Part shown: positions 10,522 through 22,309 of the stretch, piece by piece
Layout of the letters: each line of letters starts with the position of its first letter
Numbering within the stretch: the first letter of the stretch is position 1
Source of the DNA: Diorhabda sublineata
Lineage: Eukaryota > Arthropoda > Insecta > Coleoptera > Chrysomelidae
Direction: 5' to 3'
Length of the DNA stretch: 64,000 nt
NCBI RefSeq assembly: GCF_026230105.1
Contig: NC_079484.1
Span: 8,013,805-8,077,804, forward strand
The notes under the pieces: generated by a model
What the model was told of the DNA's origin: nothing
Database searches by the model: none
Seen by the model: only the letters and a program-made list of their open reading frames with translations
Translations under genes and position numbers: made by a program

Positions 10522-12228
10522 TTAACCTTCCATTAGGCGCGCGGGTATTTCTAACGTATTTGGTCGCGTTGTATCTAGCAGATACATATATCAAATAAAT
10601 TTTTTTTATTATTATTATTTTCAATATATCAATACAGCAAATTTTATATGAATACTTCTTTTCTTCGCTTTTAATTTAACATTTTTTCAAGTAAAAAAAA
10701 TAATTATTTTATATGTAAAATTTTAATTATGTTATCGACAGAACTAGTTTTAAAGTTACATTATTCAAAATATTTTACAAACTTAATCGGAGTAATCACC
10801 CTCTTCAATTTCTTTATTATAACATTTATTACAAATCATATTTGTATGGAGTTTTATACATAAATGAATTCCACATTTTTTACAACAATATGCAGATACT
10901 GACGTTTTCTTATTTTCTACATAGCATGGTTCGCATCGCTTTCTTTTACTTGGTCCAAGTGTTGCCTCTTGAACTTCTTGTTGTGCTTCCAAGGTTTTGT
11001 AATTTTTGAGCAAATCTTTGGTTTGTCGTGAGAGACTTTTTATTTGGGCCCTCACTTTTAGTTGTTCGTCTAGCAAGGCTAGTCTTAATTTTTTCAAATA
11101 TTCTCTTCTTGTGACAAACGTATTTTTGTTTTCAAGAAATGTCACCCGCGAGTTGATTCCAGCTACATTCAGTAAATGGTAAAAAATTACCATCGGCCAC
11201 CTCTTAGTTGATCTAGCAGCATTATTAAAAATTTTGATACCATATTTGTTTGGTTTCGATGCTATGTACTGTCGAAATGCACATCGACCACGATATGCTG
11301 GCAGCATTTCATCTATGGTCACGTTTTGCTCAAGATGATAATGTTTTTTGCAGTTTTCAATGAAATTACTGAAGAGATTCCTAACAGCTGCTAACTTGTC
11401 AAATTCACGTCTTTCTTCTCTTGTAGACCTATCATCAAATCTTTAGACATCTGAGTAGAAATCTGAAGCGCTTTTCAGTCATTGCCATTTTGAAAAGATC
11501 AAATCCTGGCCCGTCAGCTGCACAAAAATCTTTCAAATTGCGGTGACCTCCTGGAAATACACCTGCTAGGTATAACAGGCCAAACAATCCTCTTATTTCA
11601 ATCAAGTCTGTGGGACGACGAATTTCTTTCACGGTTGAATTTGGCTTTTATACTTTCTATATATAGATTTGTGGAATCAACTATCATGTTTAGCATATCA
11701 CTAAAAAATAGATTCCAGCAATCTAATTCAGTTTCGGCGTTTATGGCTGTTTGACCAATTACACCAGATAACTTCATCATAATATGAGGACGGGCTCGAT
11801 TTACTCTTGGTACAATTTTACTCCATCGTGTTCCGTCTTTGCCTACAATGATCATTTCAATGTAACACAATACAAGTGCATAAAATAGCTCCAGCTTACC
11901 CAAAAAAAAATTACTGTCATATTTTTATTTCAAGTTCATGATTAGTCTCGGAATCAACTGATCTTGTCTCGACGTGGTCTTCTGTTTCAGATTCATCAGA
12001 GTCATCCACATCTTATTGTAAATTTTTAATTTGACACTCGCACAAGCACTTTTAGAATACAAATAAACAAATAAATACTTAAAAACAATAAAATTTACAT
12101 TTGAATAATTACAAAACGTCGAAATGAACGAGAACTTATCCCAACTAAATCTGAAGATAAACTGACGCTTTTGGTTGCGCTGTATCTAGCAGGTACAAAT
12201 CCGGTGGTCGGACGGCCAGGGGTTGTAA
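10522..12228 (-). mobile_element. piggyBac-like transposon relic
   Basis: The left boundary is TTAACCTTCCATTAGG at 10522, fitting the TTAA target and CC start of piggyBac elements. The right boundary is a decayed ccaggggttgtaa at about 12228. Just inside both ends lies a 33-bp module (10554-10586 and 12165-12197) with 28 of 33 bases identical. Its core, TGTATCTAGCAGATACA, is itself palindromic, a possible subterminal transposase-binding site. The minus-strand transposase lies between. The right terminus is uncertain because TTAA is not intact there. Confidence 0.55.
10783..12015 (-). pseudogene. piggyBac transposase pseudogene
   Basis: Reading down from 12015 there is an acidic N-terminal segment (about 12010-11930) and then a stop. 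Next comes the N-terminal domain with GKDGTRWSK and RARPH (11903-11598). A one-base shift leads to LFGLLYLAGV and FRFLLRCLK (11632-11435). A second one-base shift leads to STREERREFD and TIDEMLPAYRGRCAF (from about 11430). TIDE carries the first catalytic Asp. The frame then jumps from YGIKIF directly to RSTKRWPM, so roughly 130-150 residues with the other two catalytic Asp residues are deleted. The end keeps the cysteine-rich zinc domain (CEPC, CCKKCGIHLC, CNKC). It cannot be active. Confidence 0.85.
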
Positions 12229-12389
12229 AAGTAAAATCAGCCGATTGTACTTCTAGGAAAGGCTTCGAGATACATCTGCCGAGAACTACTGCAAATCTCC
12301 ATTTTCTAGAGCTATTACATAAATAAATATTTAGCAAAAAGTTAGCCATGTATATTGTAGATACATGTTGATGTTTCGCTAATAATATT

Positions 12390-12640
12390 GTAATTTGCTC
12401 CTCTGCTAGGACTAAACTTTTTCTTTATTTCCTTCTAAACAGTCCTGTCAGAAGCATTTTCAAATTTGTCGTCTTCATCTTCTTTACGACTGACAAGACT
12501 CTTCCTTCACTTCCTTCCAAACATTCTTTCAGAAGCATTTTCAAATTCGTCGTCTGCATCTTCTTCTTTTGAGATAAGAAGTTTTGCTTTTCCATTTTTT
12601 GAACAGTTTTCATTATTTTTTTGCTCTAGTGACATATTCA
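12390..12640 (-). pseudogene. Acidic repeat ORF remnant with the right repeat pair
   Basis: On the minus strand an ATG near 12639 starts a frame reading MNMSLEQKNNEN and then ISKEEDADDEFENASERMF before a stop. The segment EDADDEFENAS then recurs as EDEDDKFENASDRTV, again followed by a stop. The DNA units are 12428-12480 and 12500-12560 and belong to the same family as the two units at 10225-10513. The simplest reading is a protein-coding repeat, or the acidic N-terminus of a related element, split by the piggyBac relic. Function is unknown. Confidence 0.45.
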
Positions 12641-12660
12641 TTTGCTTCTTACCGTTTTGA

Positions 12661-13409
12661 ATGATGATTGAAAAGATAAACGTCAAATTTGAACATACTT
12701 AGATGGGTTAATAATTTTCCATAGAAATGTATCAGTGGCAAAAAGATAGCATTCAAATATAATGGAACCAAATCACAGAAAGGATTTTGACGAACATTCG
12801 CAATTCACTGCATCCTACTTTGTTTTTTCGAGTTTGAATTCAGTTTCCAACATATTATTCGTGAGAAGAATAGTTTTGAATTTGACATTTGAAATAGTGT
12901 TAGAAAGTTATACAAACAAAGATCTACAAACTTCGTTAGTACACAACTACTTTCTCCTACATGACAAAGTTTTTATTCATAGAATTTTCGAACAATTTTC
13001 GTTTGCGTTAAATTTTTTCAAATATTTAGCTATTAAATCTATCCATTATTCATTGGAATTGCTTTGAATTTTTTTTGTCTGCATATAAATCATCGATCGA
13101 GAACGGCGTGATTACTCGTGTCAATCAATTATTTTAAACAGTTTTCTTCTTATAGTACTAAATTTGAGTCCTCTTCATAAGTAACCTCTACGAGTTACTA
13201 GCATCGTGTGAAACAGTATTTAGTCTATACGCTGCTCTATAGTTCATAATAAAAGGGTATCTGTATGTTGATATCAACCAGATTCGTGTCAATTGTGTTC
13301 TTTCATGTAATCTAGTTTGGTATTCATGAAATAAACATTCACAATGACAAACGATACGAATATATACCGAAATTTCTGGAAACGCGAAAACAATTGTTCA
13401 ACTCTCAAC
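12661..13409. other. AT-rich DNA with a possible promoter
   Basis: A 101-codon plus-strand frame at 12762-13067 has no recognisable domain. A TATA-like ataataaaagg at about 13246 lies upstream of the candidate signal-peptide exon. Nothing else was seen. Confidence 0.35.
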
Positions 13410-13461
13410 ATGAAATTCGTTTTGGTACCGGTGACAGCTTTTGTGTGGTTTGTAAATCAAA
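13410..13461 (+). CDS. Candidate first coding exon encoding a signal peptide
   Basis: An ATG in good insect context (caacATG) opens MKFVLVPVTAFVWFVNQ, a short basic start followed by a hydrophobic core like an insect secretory signal peptide. It runs into A|GTAGGT, a plausible splice donor at 13462. First exons ending just after the signal peptide are common in small secreted insect proteins. A TATA-like box lies about 160 bp upstream. I could not find exon 2 before the LINE relic at 14.2 kb, so this rests on one short frame and may be chance. Confidence 0.2.
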
Positions 13462-14185
13462 GTAGGTCACATTAATCAAGATTTACTCCATAGTGAAAAG
13501 CTAAGCCTACTCAAACATTATATGTCCAAATTATAACGTTAGCGTATGAAATTTTGATAATGGGGTGAAGTTGTATGGGATTAAACAAGACTACTTCTAC
13601 TATACTCTTCTACTCAAAAGATTGACTATTTACGGATGATATGAAGTAATTATAACAAACAACTATCTCACTAAGATGAGTTTTGAATGATGTATAAAAT
13701 TTATTATGTTCACTTTTGTTAAAAACAATATTAATTATTTTTATTGAGCTTACTCTAAGTTATAATCGGTTAAAAGCAAGTATATCTTCCATTGTTTCGA
13801 CTTTTTGAAATTGTCTAGTCGATATGGCTTAAAAAAAATAGAAAACCATTTTTATAGTAAGTTTCCCATAACTGAAACTAGATATTTGAGGTCTTGTACT
13901 GGAATTAGTTTTTTTTTAGATCCATTGCATCGATTGAGAGAGAAACAGAATTTGGAAAATAAGAAGAAATAAGGAAAAACTCAACAATAATGTCATGAAA
14001 TTATTTTGTCGATTGAAATTTTCGACTTTGCACGTACAGAGTGAGGAAATAAGATCCGAAGATAATGAAAGGTTTTATAGTCCAAGAAATTGGAACAAAG
14101 TTGAGAACATTGTGAATGACTATGAATAAATAAAAAGCAATGCTAGGTACTGACTATCAGAGAAAATACTTGAAGAGCTTCTAAT
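13462..14185. other. AT-rich DNA, nothing recognised
   Basis: No supported feature on either strand. Confidence 0.4.
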
Positions 14186-14500
14186 TGATAAAGTAATTAG
14201 ACAAGGTGATACACTACCTGCAACGCCATAGCACGTTAACAAATATAAACGATAAACGATACCATACACAAACAACAAAGTCCTAAGTATAAAAAGAAAA
14301 ATATTATGGAAAGTATGTTAAGAAACCTGATAACAGTAGGAGAATAGATAGAGTTGAAAATAATTGAGATTAAAACAGAAATTATGAGATACGGCAATCA
14401 ATTCAAGAGAGGAACATTGAAAACAGCGATTGTGAAAATGTACAAAACTTCGAATATCTGTCCTTAAAGATTAAAAGTAACTGGGAAATTAGATCAGAAA
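14186..14500 (+). pseudogene. LINE reverse transcriptase relic, split
   Basis: The plus strand shows VIRQGDTLPATP (14186-14225), the family's G-[IV]-R-Q-G-D-x-L-S-P motif at the start of the palm. Further on, in another frame, it shows ENVQNFEYLSLKIKSNWEIRSEI (about 14433-14505), corresponding to the conserved V..F.YLG.....G....EI thumb segment. The YADD box expected between them is not readable. The matching C-terminal tail of a plus-strand LINE resumes at 15375, beyond an oppositely oriented LINE, so this copy may have been split by a later insertion. Confidence 0.6.
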
Positions 14501-14589
14501 TATGAAAGAACTATTACCAGCTACTATGAATGTGAGTAGAGATTAGTATCATATACACCACGACCTAAAGAATCTATTTGGTTCCCCCT

Positions 14590-15345
14590 TTCCTGCTGCG
14601 ATATTGGGGAACCCAGTGTTTATAGCTGATCTGTTAATCCCACTCCATTTAGAAAATTCGAAAAGTGGGATGTCAGTATCTGCCAGAAATCTTTGTCTTC
14701 TATTTCACACGTCGAGAGAATGTGGATAGATTATGGATGTATTATTTACGTCTTAAGGTGTTAATTGAGGTGACAGTGCCCCGATAGGACTCCTGTTAGT
14801 ATTCTTAGATTGTTCCTACTTGGATTGATACATTCAGCAGATCTACTTTGGTTATAGTTTCCCAGGAGAGTCTTTGCCTGTCTCAGCATTCGTGGGTCCA
14901 ATAGAAGGGTCCAAGTCACTTGAAGGACTTATCTGCACCCGCTTTTCCGAGCTTATCAGCTATTTAATTTCCCTTTACTCCGGTGTGTCCTAGAATCTAT
15001 CGTAGAGTAATTTTATTTTTTTTGCCTAGCTCGTTTATTTTCTATATGCAATTCCAAACAAATTTCTACTTTATAAATGCTTAGTGTTTTGTCTAGGCTT
15101 CCAGAGTGTTGGGTTGTGGGCCAATACACTCCTATTCCAGCACAATCTGCTGCTTTAGATCCATCCGTATATCATTAATGGCGTTATTGGTCACTTCTTG
15201 TATTGTGTTCCTTTCCAATTACTTCTACAAATTAGTAATGAGATAAATTTTTGTGTCCCAGATTTAGTATCTCAAACCACCGCCTCATATGTGATGGTTG
15301 GTCTCACAATTGCCATGTACATCCACAGTAAGATCTTTGGAATGA
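14590..15345 (-). pseudogene. Jockey/I-type LINE relic with RNase H domain
   Basis: Reading the minus strand from 15345 there is the reverse transcriptase thumb LWMYMAIVRPTITYEAVV. It is followed directly by TDGSKAADCAGIGVYWP (about 15180-15110), the first active-site strand of RNase H. After a decayed middle comes LRILTGVLSGHCHLN (about 14810-14760), the conserved tail motif after RNase H that precedes a Cys/His cluster. Stops interrupt every block. RNase H after reverse transcriptase is found in the I/jockey/R1 group of LINEs and serves to degrade the RNA template strand. Part of the segment between thumb and RNase H is deleted. Confidence 0.7.
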
Positions 15346-15374
15346 TAAAGAAAGAATAGAAAGGTTAGGTCCAG

Positions 15375-15500
15375 ATACAGGCGGTGAAAAAACTAGAAGA
15401 AGACTTCAATAGAATAGGAATCAAGCGATAGGAAAAAAGCATTAAGGAGAGAACCGGTTGGCGAATAATTAGCAACAAAGTGAGATCAATGGATAATTGG
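15375..15500 (+). pseudogene. LINE C-terminal tail fragment
   Basis: The plus strand reads QAVKKLEEDFNRIGIKR, a stop, then SIKERTGWRIISNKV. This is the usual end of insect LINE polyproteins (V..DL...GI....A.DR..WR..V). It lies on the same strand as 14186-14500 and may be the distal half of that copy. Confidence 0.6.
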
Positions 15501-16769
15501 GATGGATTTACTCTACAAAAGGATCTAGAAAACCTTCAGCTCCCCAACCATACAAGCGGTGTAGAAATATATTCAGAGTGTATCGTAGACGACCCAAACA
15601 GAGCAATTAACTTTATATCTCTTTATAGGGACTCGAAGTAAAGCTCTAAATTTCGAAAAGACTTAATTTCCTTGGAACCCTTCAATCCAATAAGTAATGT
15701 TAAGGATAAGGTGATCAAACCAATTTGGGGATTTATTAGAGGTGATTTATTTTTAATATTTCACGTGAAGGTTTATTTGTCCGTTGATTAGACAAATTTT
15801 ATTTAATTTTAAAACGTTTCTTATTCTTATAATCTTTCGTAAAACTTTGTTATTTTCGAGGAATATCCAAAAACATGTTTTCAGCAATGTTATTTAAAAA
15901 GTTACAAGAATTGACAATGGATTTTTAGATCAAATTTGAGAATTTCCAATTCTGTTTTTCTAGTAATTAAATTCTGATATAATTTAAAATGGGTGGACAA
16001 TTCTCATCCTGTATCTACCAACAATAGTGTAACTTCTATTTTTCTTTGAAATTGTGTTAAATATATCTGGAATTTTTTATATCCAATAACAGAGTACTGA
16101 AATATTTTCGTGATACCTCTATATTTCAAAAGGAGGAAAGTTTGGCTGCTATTACGCCGAAAATACCACAAATATTTCAAGCACCAAAATCAACCGAAAC
16201 ATCGAAGCTGAAATCAGAAGTTGGATTTTCTAGCTTGTTCTCAACTGCGAGTTTCCAAATCCATTGATTTATTTTTAGAACGCCCATGAGGATAATGTTG
16301 ATATCTTTTAGTATACATAGTTTGTTCAAAAGTAACATAAAAGCATTATAACTTGATAGCTTCACACCAAAGTTTGATCAAATATTCCAAAGAAAATCAA
16401 TTCTTCCAAGTATGATAATGAATTAGCAGCTACTCCTGTATATTTTATCACTCCGTGATAACACTATACAATATCGATTTCTCTTTAGTATGCTTACTAA
16501 ACCACCTAGAACAAATTTATCTTTTTAAAAAACACAAATAAAAATTTCTGATTGAGGTTAGCTGTAAAATTATATATTATTAATGTCTGCAGAAGCCATA
16601 AAACCAATTGGATTACTAACAAATCATAAAAAATGCCGCGTGTTTGTTGTTAATAATCTCTTGAATGTAAAAAATATCCAATGTCATATAAAAACTGTGA
16701 ATTTCTTTGTTAATGACCCCACCAAGTCAAAATTGGTCTATAAATTCCTTCTAAACATTTGGTTTCCGG
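15501..16769. other. AT-rich DNA, nothing recognised
   Basis: The first 200 bp may still belong to the LINE relic upstream. Beyond that no feature is supported. Confidence 0.4.
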
Positions 16770-17290
16770 TTTCTTGACACTACTTTAGTGTATTGTTCCA
16801 GATGTCAAAAGTTTTCTGTAGATCTTGGACGTTTACTGCAATCAGAACTATATCACCAGCATATGTTTCCTTAGATATTTTCACTATTTGCATATTTCTA
16901 TATCCAACGCTCTGTTTGAGTTCTGTATGAAACGATATTTAATATATCATCTAGAAATATGTGGGAACGCAGTATATTCAAGCTACCTTCTTATCCAACT
17001 TCTTCGGCTTTTTTTTACGAATAACATCCCGTTTATATAGGCTCATGTTTACATCTCGAAAGTCAATATCTAATCTTTCTTCTTTTCAAATTTTTCCATG
17101 TTTTTGTTCGTACTTTGTCAAAAGCTCTATTCATATTAAAATATATCTGTATATCAGCTCTATCTATAAGTTGTTTGATAGTAAATACGTTATCTAGTAC
17201 ACTTTTACTTTCTACACTTTCATTCTTTATGTATATTTGGACTTGGAATTCAACCTTTCTTAAAGATTTAATTATTTTGTAACACAACTT
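16770..17290 (-). pseudogene. LINE reverse transcriptase core relic
   Basis: On the minus strand the frame from 17287 contains SVLDNVFTIKQLIDRA and then IYFNMNRAFDKVRTKTWKNL. These correspond to the ..D.IF.....E......F.D..KAFD.V motif of box A of the palm, with the catalytic Asp in AFD. Further down (16865-16839) another frame reads ETYAGDIVLIAVNVQDLQ, the YADD box with the first catalytic Asp changed to Gly. The GLRQG..LSP block between is lost to shifts. The element is inactive. The order of motifs and the AFDKVRTKT sequence point to a LINE of the same broad type as 18215-19160, but the copies are separate. Confidence 0.75.
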
Positions 17291-18214
17291 CTGGTTTTCT
17301 TCGTTCTCACTTTCCAGTTTAATTCGGAATTGTCTAATACGTTTTTTTTGCTCCAGATCCTATATATTTCACACTTTTCTTTAATCTTTAAAAATTTTCA
17401 TAGTTTTTTATTATTTGCTTGCCAAATATGGCCTTAAAACTTTTATGTATATAAAATTGCCAATAAAAACCCCAGCCATGATAAATCTCTACCTCAAAAC
17501 AATCTGTTTAGAGTGCTGGAAATTATTTTTACCTTCTATGAGTTTAAAAAAAGTGAATTCTGTAATTTTCGACTAGTTTGGAAGCATATTTTGTTACTTT
17601 CCCAAGACGAGATTCCTAATTACTCTAATCGCAAAAATAACAATCCTACTAAATGTCTGCAACTTCAAGTACATTACCAATTTATTCATGCTTAGCTGTT
17701 ATATCTGTTAAACTGTAAAAGCAGTTTGCTAGATTTGTAATAGTAATAGTGAGAACGCTCTACTATAAAATTTAATGATCTAATATGTATCCATGTAATT
17801 GGATCCTATTTAACTGAAGGACAACGGGTCGTAACTATATACTATCGGGGTGAAACTGGAAATTGCAATCTGTTAGATCAATCCGGCAAATTATACTAAT
17901 AGATGTCTTCGTGTCCATCTACATGACATGCATTAAGTGCATTCCTAAAATACTTGTTAATACTAGATTTTTTTGTATTTTTAAATAATACCATTACTCT
18001 TAAAACATCATCATCATCATTAACACCACGCCCATGCTTGGCCACTTCTTTTGGCGTTTTTTACTAACTTATCCGCAACATTTTCTACCATAGGAGTAGA
18101 GCTGATTAGCCATTAGAAAACTATGGATTGAAAAGTCACTCAAACTTTAATTTAACTTCCTAATTATCACAACCAACTTTTTCCGCTTCTTCGTCGTACG
18201 TTAGGACTTAGTCC
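17291..18214. other. AT-rich DNA, nothing recognised
   Basis: A short ATC microsatellite (about 18006-18020) and a GC-richer stretch just before the LINE end (18020-18060, possibly its 3' UTR) are the only visible features. Confidence 0.4.
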
Positions 18215-19160
18215 TATGTTTGCGTCAATGGTTGCCTAGCTGCAGCTGGGATGATAAAGACCAGCTTTCATACTATCTTATAGGTGGTCGTCCTGGTGGT
18301 TGGGATGTATCCGGTTTCTCTTCCTTTGCAATCTTTGCCAACCTGTCGTCTGAAATTCTGTCCATGTGGTCTCTCCATTCTTTTAGCCGATTTCTCGCCT
18401 ATCTCACTACATCCTGGATGTCATATATCTCCCCTATTTTATCATTTCTCTTGTGGACAAATAATGTGAGTAGTTCTTAAAAGCCCCTTAGTTATGGTAT
18501 TCTCTACTTTGGTCTCTATCGGGGATGTCATTACTGGTTTCAAACAGCTCTTGTATATTCTGACTTTGCCCCTGGTAGTCATATATTTGTTTCGCCAAAT
18601 TACATCTCTCAGGTACCATGATAGTGATGACGCCTTTGTTTTTTGAGCTTTCACTTGTAGTTCTTAAAAGCCGCTTAGTTATGGTATTCTCTGCTTTGAT
18701 CTCTATCGCGGATGTCATTACTGGTCACAAACAGCTCTTGTATATTCTGACTTTGCCCCTGGTACTCATATATTTATTCCACCAAATTACATCTCTCAGG
18801 TACCATGATATTGATGACGCCTTTGTTTTTTGAGCTTTCACTTCATTCTCTAAATTTCTATTACTTGTTACGTTCGCTCCTAGATATTTGAATGACATCA
18901 CTTGTTCTACATTCTGATCGTATATTGCGAGTTTACATCTTATCGGATCTTCAGGGATATTTGCATGTTAAAAGCTTTGTAAATTATCTTCGTCTTCTGA
19001 GATGATCACTACCTCATCAGCATAACATACTATTTTTATTTCTTTGTTTCCCATCCGGTATCCTCTTTCAGCTTGCTTTACCTCGTTTATAATCTCATCC
19101 ATTATGCTTCTAAACAACATCGGACTGAGGCTGTTCTCTTGTCTGATACCGGGCGTCACA
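18215..19160 (-). pseudogene. LINE reverse transcriptase relic with internal tandem duplication
   Basis: Reading the minus strand from 19160 the order is GIRQENSLSPMLF (palm), GYRMGNKEIKIVCYADEVVII (catalytic box, YADD changed to YADE) and SEDEDNLQSF. Next comes the thumb region with YLRDVIWRNKYM and KVRIYKSCLKPVMT, and finally the tail with SQPPGRPPI near 18290. The thumb segment is present twice because of a 187-bp tandem duplication, which also breaks the frame. Sequence identity to a consensus-like LINE remains high, so it is younger than most relics here. The N-terminal endonuclease is absent, as expected for a 5'-truncated insertion. Confidence 0.85.
18471..18843. repeat. 187-bp tandem duplication inside a LINE
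   Basis: Copy one is 18471-18657 and copy two 18658-18843. Both start tagttcttaaaagcc and end gagctttcactt. They differ at only about a dozen positions, so the duplication is recent relative to the element. Confidence 0.9.
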
Positions 19161-21353
19161 GATATTCTACTACTCGGTGTTCAGATCAGAAGTTTGCTGA
19201 TATTCATCCAACTAATGTACAATACCTATATTTTGTTTTGAATTATCAACACAGTAAGTGAAATATACAAAAACATACTTATTAATACTTATTTAAAGTT
19301 GCCGAATGCAAATCAATACGCTGGAGATCTGGTGATACCTTGCTGTTGATGCAGTTGGATATATTACTTCTTAAATGACAAGGAAACTGAAAGAGAACTG
19401 GAAGCAGAAGGCTACGAGGACGATTCTATTTGAATAGGTGGAGAAGAATGTAAGAAATCTTAATAATATTCATATAACATCATCAAATACTCATACTTCA
19501 AATGAAGTCTATCTTGATCAATAGTCAACATAACAACTTAATGCAGTCATCTCAGAGTGATTTGATTAGAAAATAGAATCAAACTATAAGCATATATTTT
19601 TTTACGCGGTTTTTCTTTGTATTGTCGTGGAAGAATTATAATCTTCTACTAGCGTATAATAGCAATTACCTAAAGTAATCTCTTCTCGCTCGTTGTGGAA
19701 TATACCATTATTATAGTATGGGCATCATTGTAGACTACTTAATCTATCATGACTAATACAGAACTGTTCAACCCTTAATATTGAGTTTCAAAATTTTGCT
19801 ATTTCATATATAATAACTTCAGATATAAGAGGAGAGGATCATGGAAAAAAAGGTTTTTTGCAATTCTGCTTACATGTGTCAATGACTCGGGAATATTACC
19901 AGATGAATGTAACGCGTAACCTCCTCTTTAATTATTGATAAATTTACGAAACGCTGTTCCAATTCTAAAGAGCGGGATGTTACAACGTATTTCACTCTTT
20001 GTCAATGCACACCCGTAGCAATCACGATAGTCCGTATCAATATTTTATTAAGTAAAATGAAATTTAATTTCAATTGGAATTGTATCCATCAGAAATGAGA
20101 TTGACAGTAGAGTAGACATATAAATGTTTATAGTTTTGTCTATATATAAATAATTCGGCTCAGTGTTTTCATTTTTACCTCAAAATATAATTTTTATATT
20201 ATAAATTTTCAATTGAGTAGAATTATTTGTAGATTATAGCTCATGGAATTCATATTTAGAATTTTGGACTCATTTCATTCCATTCGAGAAATTCAATAAA
20301 ACCTCAAAATGAATCGATTTATTCCTCTACCTACTACACTTAGAATCAAAGTAAATTTTTGTAAATTTGTGGCGATTTTATATTCGCTGCTCTGCAGCTG
20401 CCTGGTTGGAAGTTTTAACTACCAGACTACAAAATGAACTCACTCCAACATCTGGGAATCCAGTTGAGGGCTGCAACTATCCCAGCTCTATTTTTAATAT
20501 ATAAATAGATCTTTGGTAGCGTTGTTTTTAATTTATAACTTTACAACTGCTTTTGTTCGTTGTACTCTTTTGTATACGCGAATTAACAAAATTTTTTATT
20601 GTTCTTAGCAATAAATATTAATTTGAATTATCGTATCCGGGGATAGTTTTATATTTTTAATTCTTAATTTAATTTATAAGGTGTTCTAGCTTTCCGCATT
20701 TTTATTAATTGTTAACGTCATTCGTTAAGTTCGTGGCATCCAATTTAAAATAAATCGTTTACCCCATCTGATTACCAGTTATTTATATACTTTAACTAAG
20801 GCCGATTACCACTGAGGAAGAGTCTCTTGTCGAGGAATTGAAGGTTGAATACAAGAATACAACTCATTAGTTTTTCCTCCGATGTACGTATATGTAAAAT
20901 ATTTTCAATTTCACTCTTTTTTATAAAGAAATTTTTGTTGTTCATCTACACATAGTCGAAACATTTCAATAACAAATACTTTAGAAGCACAGTATATAAT
21001 TCAAGTTCCTAATCGCATTTTCATATAGGACATGGGTATTTGGTGATTTCCAGTCTGGTGCGATCGGCCTTTCAAGACGCCTATGTGCTCAACGGTCCTT
21101 CACCGCCCACAATCCAATAATCTTTGAACTGGAACCCCATAATATGTGCACATTAAGAAGGAGCCCGACCAGGGGCGTTCCATGATTATATATATTTGAT
21201 TCCTATATGGACATCGCAATAACTACAGTTATTCAAATGAAATCTGGATTTATTCCTAAATAAGCAATATTTCAATTCATTGATGGTTTAGATACGTTTT
21301 TCTAAGCATCACCGTTTGAATAACCCATTGTATATGCTCACAAGAAGCAGAAC
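19161..21353. other. AT-rich DNA, no gene seen
   Basis: At 19380-19460 a plus-strand stretch faintly resembles a LINE tail. At about 21040-21180 there is a GC-richer stretch without recognisable coding. Otherwise nothing is supported. Confidence 0.4.
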
Positions 21354-22292
21354 ATGAAACCCAGTGACCTGACTGGGCATCTCAACATTCTAAAGGAAAA
21401 TGAGGTGCCCCTGGTCATGGACACTATTTGTTCCAAACTATGCTTTACCAAAAACTATAAAACAAGTCGACAGCAATGGACAAATGCACAGCTTATGTTC
21501 TCACGAAATGAGGATCATTATTTTTCAACACTAATGGCTCGAAGACGAAAAATGGACAAGTAGGGGCAGGAATATTAGGCGGAAACATGCGCTATCCTAA
21601 TATGCGCAGCTCGTTGCGCATCATGTAACAATAGCAATGCAAAGATATTTATCATATCAGATAGCAGAGCAGCCTCACAAGCCCTTGACTTTTATGAAAT
21701 TAAGGCGAAGCTAATATGAAACTTCATCGAATATTTGGACTCACTGGGAGTAAACAATGAAGGTACTCTTTTATATGTACTTGGCCACAACGGAGTACAC
21801 GACAAAGAACAAGCCGTTCGTCTGGGGGAAGGGGAAACAATTCCTTTCATAGGATACAACCCTGCATAGTTTTCCCAAGAAACCCTTTAAGTGGGAAAAT
21901 GAAAAGAAATTAGGAAAATGGAATAATACCCTAAGTCTGAAGCAATAGAAAAGATTTCTTTCCTGTTCCACCAACTGGTATAAAAAGGCTCTTCCATCGA
22001 ACAAGACGAGCTAAGGAGAGTTATTAGTATGCTCATTGGACACTGTCTGGTGAATTACGTTCTGAAGAGCATCGAAGAAACTCCCAACAGCTCCTATAGC
22101 TTCTGTAAAGAACCAAAGGAAATCTCCGAACACCTTCTTTGTGATTGCGAGACAATCCACAAACAAAGACTACAGTTCATACTCTCAAGCTTTTTAGGAC
22201 CAGAAAAAGTAAGCCATATAGCCCCAAGACAGGAAGCTCACATTGTAAAGTTACTGCTCTCTGACTGGCAAACAGTCCAGAGTATAAAATAG
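21354..22292 (+). pseudogene. RNase H-type LINE tail, copy 1
   Basis: The plus strand shows the end of a reverse transcriptase region (CFTKNYKTSRQQW), then NGSKTKNGQVGAGILG (about 21530-21580), the first RNase H strand with Asp replaced by Asn in the usual TDGSK. A decayed RNase H core follows, then SMLIGHCLVNYVLKSI and CKEPKEISEHLLCDCE (22029-22160). The last is the conserved GHC...C..C..E...H..C.C zinc-like cluster of jockey/I-clade LINEs. The final frame ends LLSDWQTVQSI at 22290. It is homologous along most of its length to 24050-24835 on the same strand. Confidence 0.75.
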
Positions 22293-22309
22293 ATCTATAG
22301 GTCAAACTG

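Noticed and set aside
10522..12713. TTAACCC-like site at about 12710 as the right end of the piggyBac element
   Set aside because: Only six bases agree with the left end, and the 33-bp module lies instead beside 12228.
19380..19460. LINE tail on the plus strand
   Set aside because: The GR.RTRW-type motif is not really present, only a basic stretch and a possible V-E-K-N-V-R.
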